Assembly: GCF_013304825.1 (NCBI RefSeq)
Contig: NZ_JAAWUO010000002.1
Span: 124,001-188,000, forward strand
Direction: 5' to 3'
Origin: Blautia schinkii
GTDB taxonomy: Bacteria; Bacillota; Clostridia; Lachnospirales; Lachnospiraceae
Length of the DNA stretch: 64,000 nt
This document shows positions 50,097 to 58,134 of the stretch, one piece after another (position 1 is the first letter of the stretch; every line of letters starts with the position of its first letter). The notes beneath the pieces were generated by a model that was not told the origin of the DNA, searched no databases, and worked only from the letters and a program-made list of their open reading frames with translations. The position numbers and the translations under genes are program-made.

Positions 50097-51338
50097 ATGA
50101 AGACAGTGAAATACCTGCTGGCTTTCTTTTTTGTTTTTCTGGCAGTTTCCGTATGCGGCTGCTCCCATTCAGCAAAAACATCCGCTGAGAAAGCCATCGA
50201 AAAGGATCTGGATCTTCTTAAAAATCTGGATCCCGCTACAACCATGAAATACATATCGTATCAGGAACTGTTTCCGGATTCTGATGATAACACAGAACTT
50301 TCTGATGATATTAAGGAAGTTTTTACTCTTTTTTTCCGGAATTTCGATTACAAAATTCTGGATCTTTCTGTTGACCAGGACCAGAAAACTGCCTTTGCCC
50401 ATATACAGCTTACCACTCTGAATGCTGAAACACTTGCAAAAGATTTTGTTTCCGCAAGCCTTCAGAATGAAATACTACAAGCTGCTTCCGGCGAAAAAAT
50501 CACTGACAGCAATGAGAATTCCATGGAACAACGATATCTGCTTCTCCACAGCCTCCTAGAGGAACAGACCTACGATACTGTGGATCGCAATGTTTCCATT
50601 CAGCTGATCAACCATGGTTCTTCCACAGAACCGGACTGGGAGATCACGCACAGTTATTCTCTTGAAAATGACCTGGTCGGCGGTCTTATCGCTTATCTGT
50701 CCGATCCGGATCTTGTCTCGCCTGATAAAACTCTTGATGTCTATCTGAAAACTCTCCAGGAAATGGATGTACAGCAGATGTCCAATTATCTTGGACTGGA
50801 TTCGATCCTGAACACTTCGGATTCTGCAAAAAATGCCATTGCTTCTGCCCTTATGGAGCAGTTTCATTCCTGCTTTGACTACAAAATATCAAATACTTCT
50901 GTTTCCGGATACAGTGCCAGAGTTAATGCAGAGCTTACCACTTTTGACAGTGATTCCATTCTCTCTCAGTATGAAAAAGAGCTGAATACCTATCTGGATT
51001 CTGCTGATGCAGTGATCGATGGATCACAGAAACGGTACAATAAGTCCCATGAGCTTCTTCTTGACAGTATCAAAAACAATGAAGCTACCATAACAGCTAC
51101 TGCTACTTTCCATCTGACGAATGACGGGGCTTCCTGGAAACTGGAAGATGCCGGCACAGAGCTTGGAAATGCAATCTTTGGAACACTGACTGCTTCACCG
51201 GTTCCGGAGGATGCAACTGGAGATGCCGATTCTGAGGAGGCTTCTGATACAGATAATTCAGAGGAAAATACCGAAGATACCTCTTCTGAAGATGATAATC
51301 AGGATAACACTTCTGATAATTCTGACGAAATTGAATAA
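50097..51338 (+). CDS. Putative lipoprotein with acidic C-terminal tail
   Basis: The 413-residue protein starts at ATG 50097, after AAAGGAAC. The signal peptide ends with FLAVSVCGCSHS, where the second Cys fits a lipobox (V-C-G-C). The mature part has two similar halves, each with KTLDVYLKTLQEMD-like or AIEKDLDLLKNLD-like starts followed by a FDYKI strand (residues 85-100 and 260-275), suggesting a duplicated domain. The last 50 residues are Asp, Glu, Ser and Thr. It is the only plus-strand gene in this part of the window. Function unknown. Confidence 0.8.
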   Translation: MKTVKYLLAFFFVFLAVSVCGCSHSAKTSAEKAIEKDLDLLKNLDPATTMKYISYQELFPDSDDNTELSDDIKEVFTLFFRNFDYKILDLSVDQDQKTAFAHIQLTTLNAETLAKDFVSASLQNEILQAASGEKITDSNENSMEQRYLLLHSLLEEQTYDTVDRNVSIQLINHGSSTEPDWEITHSYSLENDLVGGLIAYLSDPDLVSPDKTLDVYLKTLQEMDVQQMSNYLGLDSILNTSDSAKNAIASALMEQFHSCFDYKISNTSVSGYSARVNAELTTFDSDSILSQYEKELNTYLDSADAVIDGSQKRYNKSHELLLDSIKNNEATITATATFHLTNDGASWKLEDAGTELGNAIFGTLTASPVPEDATGDADSEEASDTDNSEENTEDTSSEDDNQDNTSDNSDEIE

Positions 51339-51408
51339 AATGATTCGATAATATTTAACCGAATCAAGTAAATCCCTTGCTTCAATCACAAATATCCGCT
51401 TGACTATC

Positions 51409-51482
51409 ATAAAAAAACTCCTGTAGGATTCCGCGCCTTTCTTCTTTTTGAAAAGGCACCGTCCATACGGGAGTTTTCTGAT
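51409..51482. terminator. Bidirectional terminator between lipoprotein and TauE genes
   Basis: AAAACTCC with GTAGGA pairs with TCCATACGGGAGTTTT, and GCCTTT/AAAGGC forms an inner stem. Runs of A and T flank it, so it can serve both convergent genes. Confidence 0.75.
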
Positions 51483-51506
51483 TTTTTATAATACTCACTA
51501 TTCTTT

Positions 51507-52262
51507 TTATACCCCAGAGATAATCTTGATAAAAAGCAGTGCAAGCACTACAAGAATGATCGGCCGGATGATCCGGCTTCCGTTCTTCATGACCATACCG
51601 GCTCCTGTATAATGTCCTGCAATGGAAAATACAGAAGCGGCGATTCCAAGAGTGATCATGATTTTTCCACTTAAAAGAAACACCACAAGAGCTGCCACGT
51701 TGGAAGAGAGATTGGTAAGCTTCATCGTACCGGAAGCTTTTGCCACGCTCATCTTCGCTGCCCCTGTATACAGAAGCAGCAGAAATGTACCTGTTCCAGG
51801 CCCATAAAATCCATCGTAACATCCCACAGCAAGAGAGCAGATGGCACAGATTAAAATCTGTTTCTTTCTGGCGATCTCACCGCCCTGCTCATCCATATTC
51901 TTCTTTCGAAGTACATAAAAAGCCACGATCGGAAGAACAGGAATCAGCATATATCTTAAAAGCTTATCACTTGCTACAAGTGCCAGATGTGCCCCTATGG
52001 TAGATCCCAGAAGAGCCATAGGAATACAGGGGATCACCAGTACCCAGTCCACAAAATTGTTTTTGCACAGGCGGATCGTAGAGATCAGCGTTCCGGTCGC
52101 AGAAGAAAGCTTATTGGTTGCAACTGCATTATGTATGGGAACTCCGGACAAAAGATAAGCAGGCAGGGAGATAAGTCCTCCCCCACCTGCTACAGCATCT
52201 ACAAATCCGGCAAGAAATACAAGTGGACAAACGATCAGAAATGTATAGATTGTCGGCTGCAT
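51507..52262 (-). CDS. TauE/SafE-family anion exporter
   Basis: The 251-residue protein has about eight membrane helices in two halves. The first half has GFVDAVAGGGGLISLPAYLL, followed by SATGTLISTIR; the second has YDGFYGPGTGTFLLLLYT, the two family motifs. Members carry sulfite, sulfonates or other organic anions. It follows aspS by 6 bases, so it is probably at the end of the aspS operon. Confidence 0.9.
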   Translation of the reverse strand: MQPTIYTFLIVCPLVFLAGFVDAVAGGGGLISLPAYLLSGVPIHNAVATNKLSSATGTLISTIRLCKNNFVDWVLVIPCIPMALLGSTIGAHLALVASDKLLRYMLIPVLPIVAFYVLRKKNMDEQGGEIARKKQILICAICSLAVGCYDGFYGPGTGTFLLLLYTGAAKMSVAKASGTMKLTNLSSNVAALVVFLLSGKIMITLGIAASVFSIAGHYTGAGMVMKNGSRIIRPIILVVLALLFIKIISGV

Positions 52263-52268
52263 GATAAA

Positions 52269-54074
52269 TTATTCTTCCTCTTTTTCTTCCTTCTCAGGCT
52301 CAAGATCAAGTCCCAGCTCATGAAGCTGTGCCTCACTTACCTGGCTTGGTGACTGAGTCATCAGGCAGGAAGCATCCTTAACCTTCGGGAATGCGATAAC
52401 GTCACGAATAGTATCTGCTTTTGCCATGAGCATAACAAGTCTGTCAAGACCGTATGCCAGTCCTGCGTGAGGAGGAACTCCGTATTTAAACGCATCCAGA
52501 AGGAATCCGAACTGCTCATGTGCAGCTTCTTTTGTGAAACCAAGTGCCTCAAACATTCTCTCCTGAATATCATCCTGGTGAATACGTACACTACCGCCAC
52601 CGATCTCATTTCCATTGAGAACGATATCGTATGCTTTTGCACGAACCTTACCCGGATCTGTGTCGAGAAGCGGCAGATCCTCTTCCATAAGCATGGTGAA
52701 CGGATGATGCATAGCTGTGAAACGGTTTTCCTCCTCGCTCCACTCAAGAAGCGGGAATTCTGTTACCCATACGAAACGGTATTCGTTCTTGTCAAGAAGG
52801 TTCATCTGTTTTGCAAGCTCAAGACGAAGTGCTCCCAGTACATCGTATACAAGTTTAGTCTTGTCTGCTGCGAAAAGAAGCAGATCTCCCGGCTTACCAT
52901 CCATAGCTTTTACAAGGGCATCCATTTCTTCGTCCTTCATGAATTTGGCAAAGGAAGATTTTCTGGTTCCGTCTTCTGCAATGGCAATGTATGCAAGACC
53001 TTTTGCACCATATCCTCTTACAAATTCAACAAGTTTGTCAATTTTCTTTCTCGGCATGCCTCCCTGGCCTTCTGCGTTAATACCACGAACGCTTCCGCCG
53101 TTTTCGAGAGCACCTGTGAATACACCGAAACCGCAGTCTTTAACGATATCGCTGACATCATGAAGTTCCATACCGAAACGCATATCCGGCTTATCAGAAC
53201 CGAAACGGTCCATAGCCTCCTGCCATGTGATTCTCTGGATTGGAAGCTTCACATCGATATCCAGAACCTCTTTGAACAGGAATGCAAGATATCTCTCATT
53301 TACATCAATAACATCGTCAACATCTACAAAAGAAAGCTCCATATCGATCTGTGTGAACTCCGGCTGACGGTCAGCACGAAGATCCTCATCGCGGAAACAT
53401 CTTGCGATCTGGATGTAACGGTCAAATCCGGAGCACATCAGAAGCTGCTTGTACAGCTGCGGAGACTGAGGAAGACCATAGAAGCTTCCCGGATGAACAC
53501 GGGATGGTACCAGATAGTCTCTGGCTCCCTCAGGAGTACTCTTTCCAAGCATTGGTGTCTCAATCTCAAGGAATCCTTCTTTTGTAAAGAACTGTCTTGT
53601 AAGCTGGGCAACCTTGCTCTTCATCATGATATTTCTCTGAAGGTCCGGTCTTCTTAAGTCAAGATAACGATATTTAAGACGGATCTCATCCTTTGTCTTG
53701 CTGTTCTCCTCAATCGGAAATGGCGGCACATCTGCCTCAGCAAGTACACGGAGAGCTTTTACACGAAGCTCGATCTCACCTGTTGCAAGATTCTCGTTTA
53801 CTGCTCCTCCACGTTTCTCTACTGTACCTGTTACAGCAATAACAAACTCACTACGGAGTTTACCAGCTTTTGTAAAACCTTCCTCGTCAATGCTGCCATT
53901 CTCAAAAATCAGCTGCATGATTCCGGAACGGTCACGAAGGTCTACAAATACAAGGCCTCCTTTATTTCTGGCTTTTGCCACCCATCCCATTAATGTTACT
54001 TCTTTTCCGACCATCTCTGTGGTCACTTCTGCACATCGGCAGGTTCTGTGCAGTCCCTGCATGCTTTCAGCCAT
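52269..54074 (-). CDS. aspS: Aspartyl-tRNA synthetase
   Basis: The 601-residue enzyme has an N-terminal OB-fold, then YRYLDLRRPDLQ, FLEIETPMLGKSTPEGARD and the bacterial GAD insertion, then the class II motif 3 GLAYGLDRLVML. Its length and the GAD domain are those of bacterial AspRS. AGAGGAGG precedes ATG 54074. It follows hisS, the common Firmicute pair. Long antisense frames here are codon-bias artefacts. Confidence 0.98.
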   Translation of the reverse strand: MAESMQGLHRTCRCAEVTTEMVGKEVTLMGWVAKARNKGGLVFVDLRDRSGIMQLIFENGSIDEEGFTKAGKLRSEFVIAVTGTVEKRGGAVNENLATGEIELRVKALRVLAEADVPPFPIEENSKTKDEIRLKYRYLDLRRPDLQRNIMMKSKVAQLTRQFFTKEGFLEIETPMLGKSTPEGARDYLVPSRVHPGSFYGLPQSPQLYKQLLMCSGFDRYIQIARCFRDEDLRADRQPEFTQIDMELSFVDVDDVIDVNERYLAFLFKEVLDIDVKLPIQRITWQEAMDRFGSDKPDMRFGMELHDVSDIVKDCGFGVFTGALENGGSVRGINAEGQGGMPRKKIDKLVEFVRGYGAKGLAYIAIAEDGTRKSSFAKFMKDEEMDALVKAMDGKPGDLLLFAADKTKLVYDVLGALRLELAKQMNLLDKNEYRFVWVTEFPLLEWSEEENRFTAMHHPFTMLMEEDLPLLDTDPGKVRAKAYDIVLNGNEIGGGSVRIHQDDIQERMFEALGFTKEAAHEQFGFLLDAFKYGVPPHAGLAYGLDRLVMLMAKADTIRDVIAFPKVKDASCLMTQSPSQVSEAQLHELGLDLEPEKEEKEEE

Positions 54075-54150
54075 CTCTTTATCCTCCTCTGCCTATTTTT
54101 CATAGTCATTTTAATTTACTCAGCCATCTCCGTTTTCAGGCGGGGTAGCT

Positions 54151-55404
54151 TCAGTCTCTGTTGAAAAATTCTACATACTCTGTATAACCGTCTGCTGCCA
54201 GCTGATCCTTCTGGAACTTTTTGTTCTTTTTCATAATAGAGATATTGATCTGTGTACCGGCACTTCTCTCCTCTGTTGCCTGTTTCAGAATATTCAGAAG
54301 CTTATCTGCCGGCATGTTTTTCTCGATCAGGTATGCTTTTTTACCGTTCTTGGTCGGGATTTCATAGCCTCTCTCAAGAAGCAGCATAACGATTCTCTCA
54401 AATCCAATAGAGAAACCGCAGGCACAGGTATTATTTCCTGTAAATTTACCGATCATCTCATCATAACGTCCGCCGCCGCCAACGCTTCCGCCGAACTCAT
54501 CCATAGAGATTTCAAAGATCGGACCTGTGTAATAGGACATTCCACGTACCAGTGTCGGATCAAAGGACATCCTGAAGTCTGCTGTTTTTACAGATTCTAC
54601 TGTATTGATGATAGTCTCAAGATCCTCTGCGATACCTGAATCCAGAACATCGGAAAGTTTCTCTTTAATGTAGCGAACGCCCTCAATATCATTGGTGATC
54701 TCACGGAAAAGTCCAAGATAAGTATCAATGCTCTCTTTTGCAAAGCCCTCCTTCTCAAGCTCCTCTGCTACACCCTCGATGCCGATCTTGTCCATCTTGT
54801 CAAGGATGATGAATACAGTGTCAAAGCTCTCTGCCGGGAATCCACTGTACTGAGCCATTGCTTTCAGAATCCTTCTGTCATTGATACGAATGGTAAAATT
54901 GTGGAAATCCAATTTTCCAAGAAGTGTTGTAGTTGCAAGTACAAGCTCGATCTCAGCCAAGTAAGTCGGCTCACCCAGGATATCGATATCGCACTGCATA
55001 AACTGACGGAAACGACCTCTCTGCGGGCGGTCTGCTCTCCATACATTTCCCATCTGAAGTGCCTTGAACGGAGCAGGAAGCTCATTGGCATTGTTGGAAT
55101 AATATCTGGAAAGCGGTACAGTCAGATCATAACGGAGACCAGAATCAGTCAGATCGTTCTCACATGTTGCTGTATCCAGTTTCAGTTTCTCGCCTCTCTT
55201 CATGATTTTGAAGATCAGCTTCTCATTTTCTCCACCCTGCTTGCTGCAAAGATTCTCAATATGTTCTACACAAGGAGTTTCAATTGCGGAAAATCCAAAT
55301 GTTCCGTAAGTCTCTCTGATCATGTTCATTACATAGTTACGGATTGCCATTTCCTTCGGTAAAATGTCCTTCATTCCTGTAACCGGTTTCTTTTTTAATG
55401 CCAT
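54151..55404 (-). CDS. hisS: Histidyl-tRNA synthetase
   Basis: The 417-residue enzyme has GMKDILPKEM, YDLTVPLSRYYSNN, RPQRGRFRQFMQCDIDILGE and SIGFERIVMLL, the class II motifs with the His-specific RGMSYYTGPIFEI. The C-terminal anticodon domain ends VEFFNRD. AAAGGAGG precedes ATG 55404. The HD-GYP gene before it ends 68 bases inside this gene. No T-box was seen in front. Confidence 0.98.
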   Translation of the reverse strand: MALKKKPVTGMKDILPKEMAIRNYVMNMIRETYGTFGFSAIETPCVEHIENLCSKQGGENEKLIFKIMKRGEKLKLDTATCENDLTDSGLRYDLTVPLSRYYSNNANELPAPFKALQMGNVWRADRPQRGRFRQFMQCDIDILGEPTYLAEIELVLATTTLLGKLDFHNFTIRINDRRILKAMAQYSGFPAESFDTVFIILDKMDKIGIEGVAEELEKEGFAKESIDTYLGLFREITNDIEGVRYIKEKLSDVLDSGIAEDLETIINTVESVKTADFRMSFDPTLVRGMSYYTGPIFEISMDEFGGSVGGGGRYDEMIGKFTGNNTCACGFSIGFERIVMLLLERGYEIPTKNGKKAYLIEKNMPADKLLNILKQATEERSAGTQINISIMKKNKKFQKDQLAADGYTEYVEFFNRD

Positions 55405-55972
55405 ATTTTCCTCCTTTATGAATCACCCTCTGAAATGCAAGAAATACCTGCATATCAAAGTTTTTAATCTCATCGATCATAAGCCTTAAGACCTCATCGT
55501 TCTCAAGAGCTTTCCTGTATGGTCTGTCAGAACTTAGTGCTGCATATACGTCACATACCCGCAAGATTCTGGCTCCCAGGGGAATGCTTATTCCTGACCT
55601 GTTGCTTGGATAACCGCTGCCGTCAAAATTCTCATGATGATAAAGAATACTCTCAAGCACATAATCTGAATATCCCTGATCTTTCAGAATCTCATAGCTC
55701 AATGTAGAATGCATGCGGACATATTTCAGCTCCTCTATCACCATTGGATTCTGCTCCTGCCCGTTAATATAGCCTTCCAGCTTCAGTTTTCCGATGTCAT
55801 GCAGCATTCCGGCTATCGCCAGCTGGTAACACTCTTCCTCTGGGCGTCCAAGCTCTTTCGCCACATCGTATGCCAGATTACTGACAACAGCCCCGTGTTT
55901 CAGTTCTGCGGAAAGATCCATTTCCAGGATCCGATCCTGCGTATTATTATTTATCTTCTGTACGCTTTTCAA
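55337..55972 (-). CDS. HD-GYP domain phosphohydrolase
   Basis: The 211-residue protein starts at TTG 55972, after AAAGGAGAG. It has MLHDIGKL (HD), MHSTLSYEIL, ILYHHENFDGSGYP (HHExxDGxGYP) and ILRVCDVYAALSSDRPYR. This is a stand-alone HD-GYP domain that cuts cyclic dinucleotides or related molecules. The final 22 or so residues are encoded inside the hisS coding region in another frame, so translation of the two may be coupled. Confidence 0.88.
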   Translation of the reverse strand: MKSVQKINNNTQDRILEMDLSAELKHGAVVSNLAYDVAKELGRPEEECYQLAIAGMLHDIGKLKLEGYINGQEQNPMVIEELKYVRMHSTLSYEILKDQGYSDYVLESILYHHENFDGSGYPSNRSGISIPLGARILRVCDVYAALSSDRPYRKALENDEVLRLMIDEIKNFDMQVFLAFQRVIHKGGKYGIKKETGYRNEGHFTEGNGNP

Positions 55973-55993
55973 GGATCCGTCTCTCCTTTCGAT

Positions 55994-57493
55994 CTACAGC
56001 CATTTCGCAATGCCCTGGCGTTTTCTCTCGATCATCTCATCTATACGCGAAATGTAATTGGTAACATCTTTTACATTCTCCACACGCTCGATCCGCTGTC
56101 CGTGATCAAACACAAGCTTAGAGGAACCACCTGCCCCCAGTGCGATGATCGGCTGCTTTTCCTCCATAATCAGTATATTGTAAATCCCCGCTTTGTCAAC
56201 CTCAGAATAACCGACGTTTTCAAAATTTCCCTTCATATTCTTCTGTCTGTACAGATAATATGGACCCATTCCCATCTCATAGGCAGTTTTCATGGTCAGG
56301 TTCATGATCTCCTGGTTGTTTTCAAAGGTCATTTCCTGGTATCTGTCACGGAAAATATTCAGCCTTGCCGCACGCTTCACTGCAAGGGAATGTACAGTCA
56401 GACTGTCCGGCCTGAGGGCTTTTACCTCATCCAGTGTATGCTGGACTTTTGTGATATCTTCTCCCGGAAGTCCTACGATCAGATCCATATTGATATTGTC
56501 AAAGCCAGCTTCTCTTGCCATATAAAAAGCATTTTTTGTCTGCTCTACTGTATGGCGTCTGCCAATAATATCCAGAGTTTCCTGATTCATAGTCTGAGGA
56601 TTTACGGAAATCCTTGTAACCGGAAATTCCCTGATTGCCTGGAGCTTCTCTAAAGTGATACTGTCCGGCCTTCCTGCCTCAACAGTAAACTCCTCCAGCT
56701 CTTCACACGGAAAATATTCCGTGATAGCAGAAAGAAGTCTTCTAAGCTGATCAGGTTCCAGCGTAGTCGGGGTTCCACCGCCAATATAGACAGTGTCTAA
56801 TTTTCTGTTTTTCATCATCTGGGAAACTGCCTGGATTTCTTTGATCAGGGCATCCAGATAGTCCTCTACATATTTACGCCATCTCTCCAGCGGATAGGAG
56901 CTGAAAGAACAGTACAGACATATACTTGGACAAAAAGGAATTCCCACATAAAGACTGTAGCCATTTTCATAATCAATATTCTTCAGAATGTCCCTCTCAC
57001 GGTTCGCAATGGTAACTGCAAGTGCTGTTTTCTCCGGGCTTACCAGATACTGTTCTCTCATATATCTGGCAATCTCCGTATTCTTCATCCCTGATTCCAG
57101 CATACCCATAGCCATCTTTACCGGACGGATACCTGTAAGATTTCCCCATGGAAGTGTCTTTCCTGTAACCCTGGAAAGCATCTGATACAGAGCATATTTA
57201 ATAGCGTCTTTATTTTTTCTGCGGGTATCATCGCAAGAAATAAGGGCATCCGAAGCTTCTCCACTGGATTGCCCTTCTATCACAGCCCCATGAGCTGCCT
57301 GTTTATCAATTCCGTTATCGTAACTGATGGTATAGCCTTCCTCGTCACGTGAAACCCGGAAGCGGATATCATAATCCGCTCCATCCTCCTCATAAAGAGA
57401 AATGATCTCATTTCCGGGATAAAACGCTTTGATCAGCTCATACACATCATGTTCAAAATCTCTGTTCTGAAACAAAATGCCAATTTTATACAA
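55994..57493 (-). CDS. hemZ: HemZ, coproporphyrinogen dehydrogenase-like radical SAM enzyme
   Basis: The protein of about 499 residues has GIPFCPSICLYCSFSS, the CxxxCxxC that holds the 4Fe-4S cluster, and YIGGGTPTTLEPDQL, RISVNPQTMNQETLDIIGR and VGLPGED of the HemN/HemZ group. The preferred start is TTG 57493, since AAGAGG lies at proper distance; ATG 57514 has none. This start overlaps the MBL gene by 8 bases. HemZ-like proteins serve anaerobic porphyrin oxidation or are related heme-handling proteins. Confidence 0.92.
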   Translation of the reverse strand: MYKIGILFQNRDFEHDVYELIKAFYPGNEIISLYEEDGADYDIRFRVSRDEEGYTISYDNGIDKQAAHGAVIEGQSSGEASDALISCDDTRRKNKDAIKYALYQMLSRVTGKTLPWGNLTGIRPVKMAMGMLESGMKNTEIARYMREQYLVSPEKTALAVTIANRERDILKNIDYENGYSLYVGIPFCPSICLYCSFSSYPLERWRKYVEDYLDALIKEIQAVSQMMKNRKLDTVYIGGGTPTTLEPDQLRRLLSAITEYFPCEELEEFTVEAGRPDSITLEKLQAIREFPVTRISVNPQTMNQETLDIIGRRHTVEQTKNAFYMAREAGFDNINMDLIVGLPGEDITKVQHTLDEVKALRPDSLTVHSLAVKRAARLNIFRDRYQEMTFENNQEIMNLTMKTAYEMGMGPYYLYRQKNMKGNFENVGYSEVDKAGIYNILIMEEKQPIIALGAGGSSKLVFDHGQRIERVENVKDVTNYISRIDEMIERKRQGIAKWL

Positions 57494-58112
57494 ATGGATT
57501 ATACCTCTTTTCATAACCGATCGTTGTAGATGCTTCGTGCCCTGGGAAAACTTCAGTTTCCTCCGGCAGTGTATCCACAAGTTTGTGAAGGCTTCTTACG
57601 ATCTCAGCAGAACTTCCGCCAGGGAAATCCGTTCTGCCTACAGAACCGCAAAACAAAGTATCTCCGCTGAAAAGAACGCCTTCATCTTCTATATAATAAC
57701 AGCAGCTTCCCTTGGTATGTCCCGGTGTGTGGAACATTTTAACAGAAAATCCAGCTGCCTCAAAAACCTCTCCGTCATCCAGCAGCACATCTGCCCTGAT
57801 GGAACATGCTTTCCGGTAAACCGTCATATTCAGGGACGGATCCCCAAGCATAGCCTCTTCCTGTCTGCAGGCATAAACAGGAACCTGATACTTCGCCTTT
57901 ACTTCCTCCACTGCCATGATATGGTCAAAGTGGCCATGTGTCAGAAGAATCCCCACAGGTTTCCCCTGCATAATGTCTACCTTCCGGAAAATTTTTTCTG
58001 CATAATCACCAGGATCAACAATAAGCATCTCCCCTGTTTCTTTATTCTTCAGAAAATAACAGTTGGTAAATACCTGGCCCAGCACACACTGCTGCATTTC
58101 AAGCTTACTCAT
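57486..58112 (-). CDS. MBL-fold metallohydrolase (glyoxalase II-like)
   Basis: The 208-residue enzyme starts at ATG 58112, after ACGGAGG. LLTHGHFDHIMAVEEV is the HxHxDH metal site; FHTPGHTKGSCCYYI, LFSGDTLFCGSVGRTDFPGG and VFPGHEASTTIGYEK complete the dinuclear site. It is typical of small hydrolases beside relA in Firmicutes. Its substrate may be a thioester. Confidence 0.92.
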   Translation of the reverse strand: MSKLEMQQCVLGQVFTNCYFLKNKETGEMLIVDPGDYAEKIFRKVDIMQGKPVGILLTHGHFDHIMAVEEVKAKYQVPVYACRQEEAMLGDPSLNMTVYRKACSIRADVLLDDGEVFEAAGFSVKMFHTPGHTKGSCCYYIEDEGVLFSGDTLFCGSVGRTDFPGGSSAEIVRSLHKLVDTLPEETEVFPGHEASTTIGYEKRYNPFV

Positions 58113-58134
58113 AAAATTTCCTCCGTTTGTCGGG

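Noticed and set aside
52467-53657. 396-codon open frame on the plus strand, antisense to aspS
   Set aside because: It mirrors the strongly biased codons of aspS, has no ribosome binding site and its translation looks like low-information Leu/Cys/His-rich sequence.
55405-55460. T-box riboswitch in front of hisS
   Set aside because: The upstream DNA is coding sequence of the HD-GYP gene, and no T-box sequence or terminator was found.
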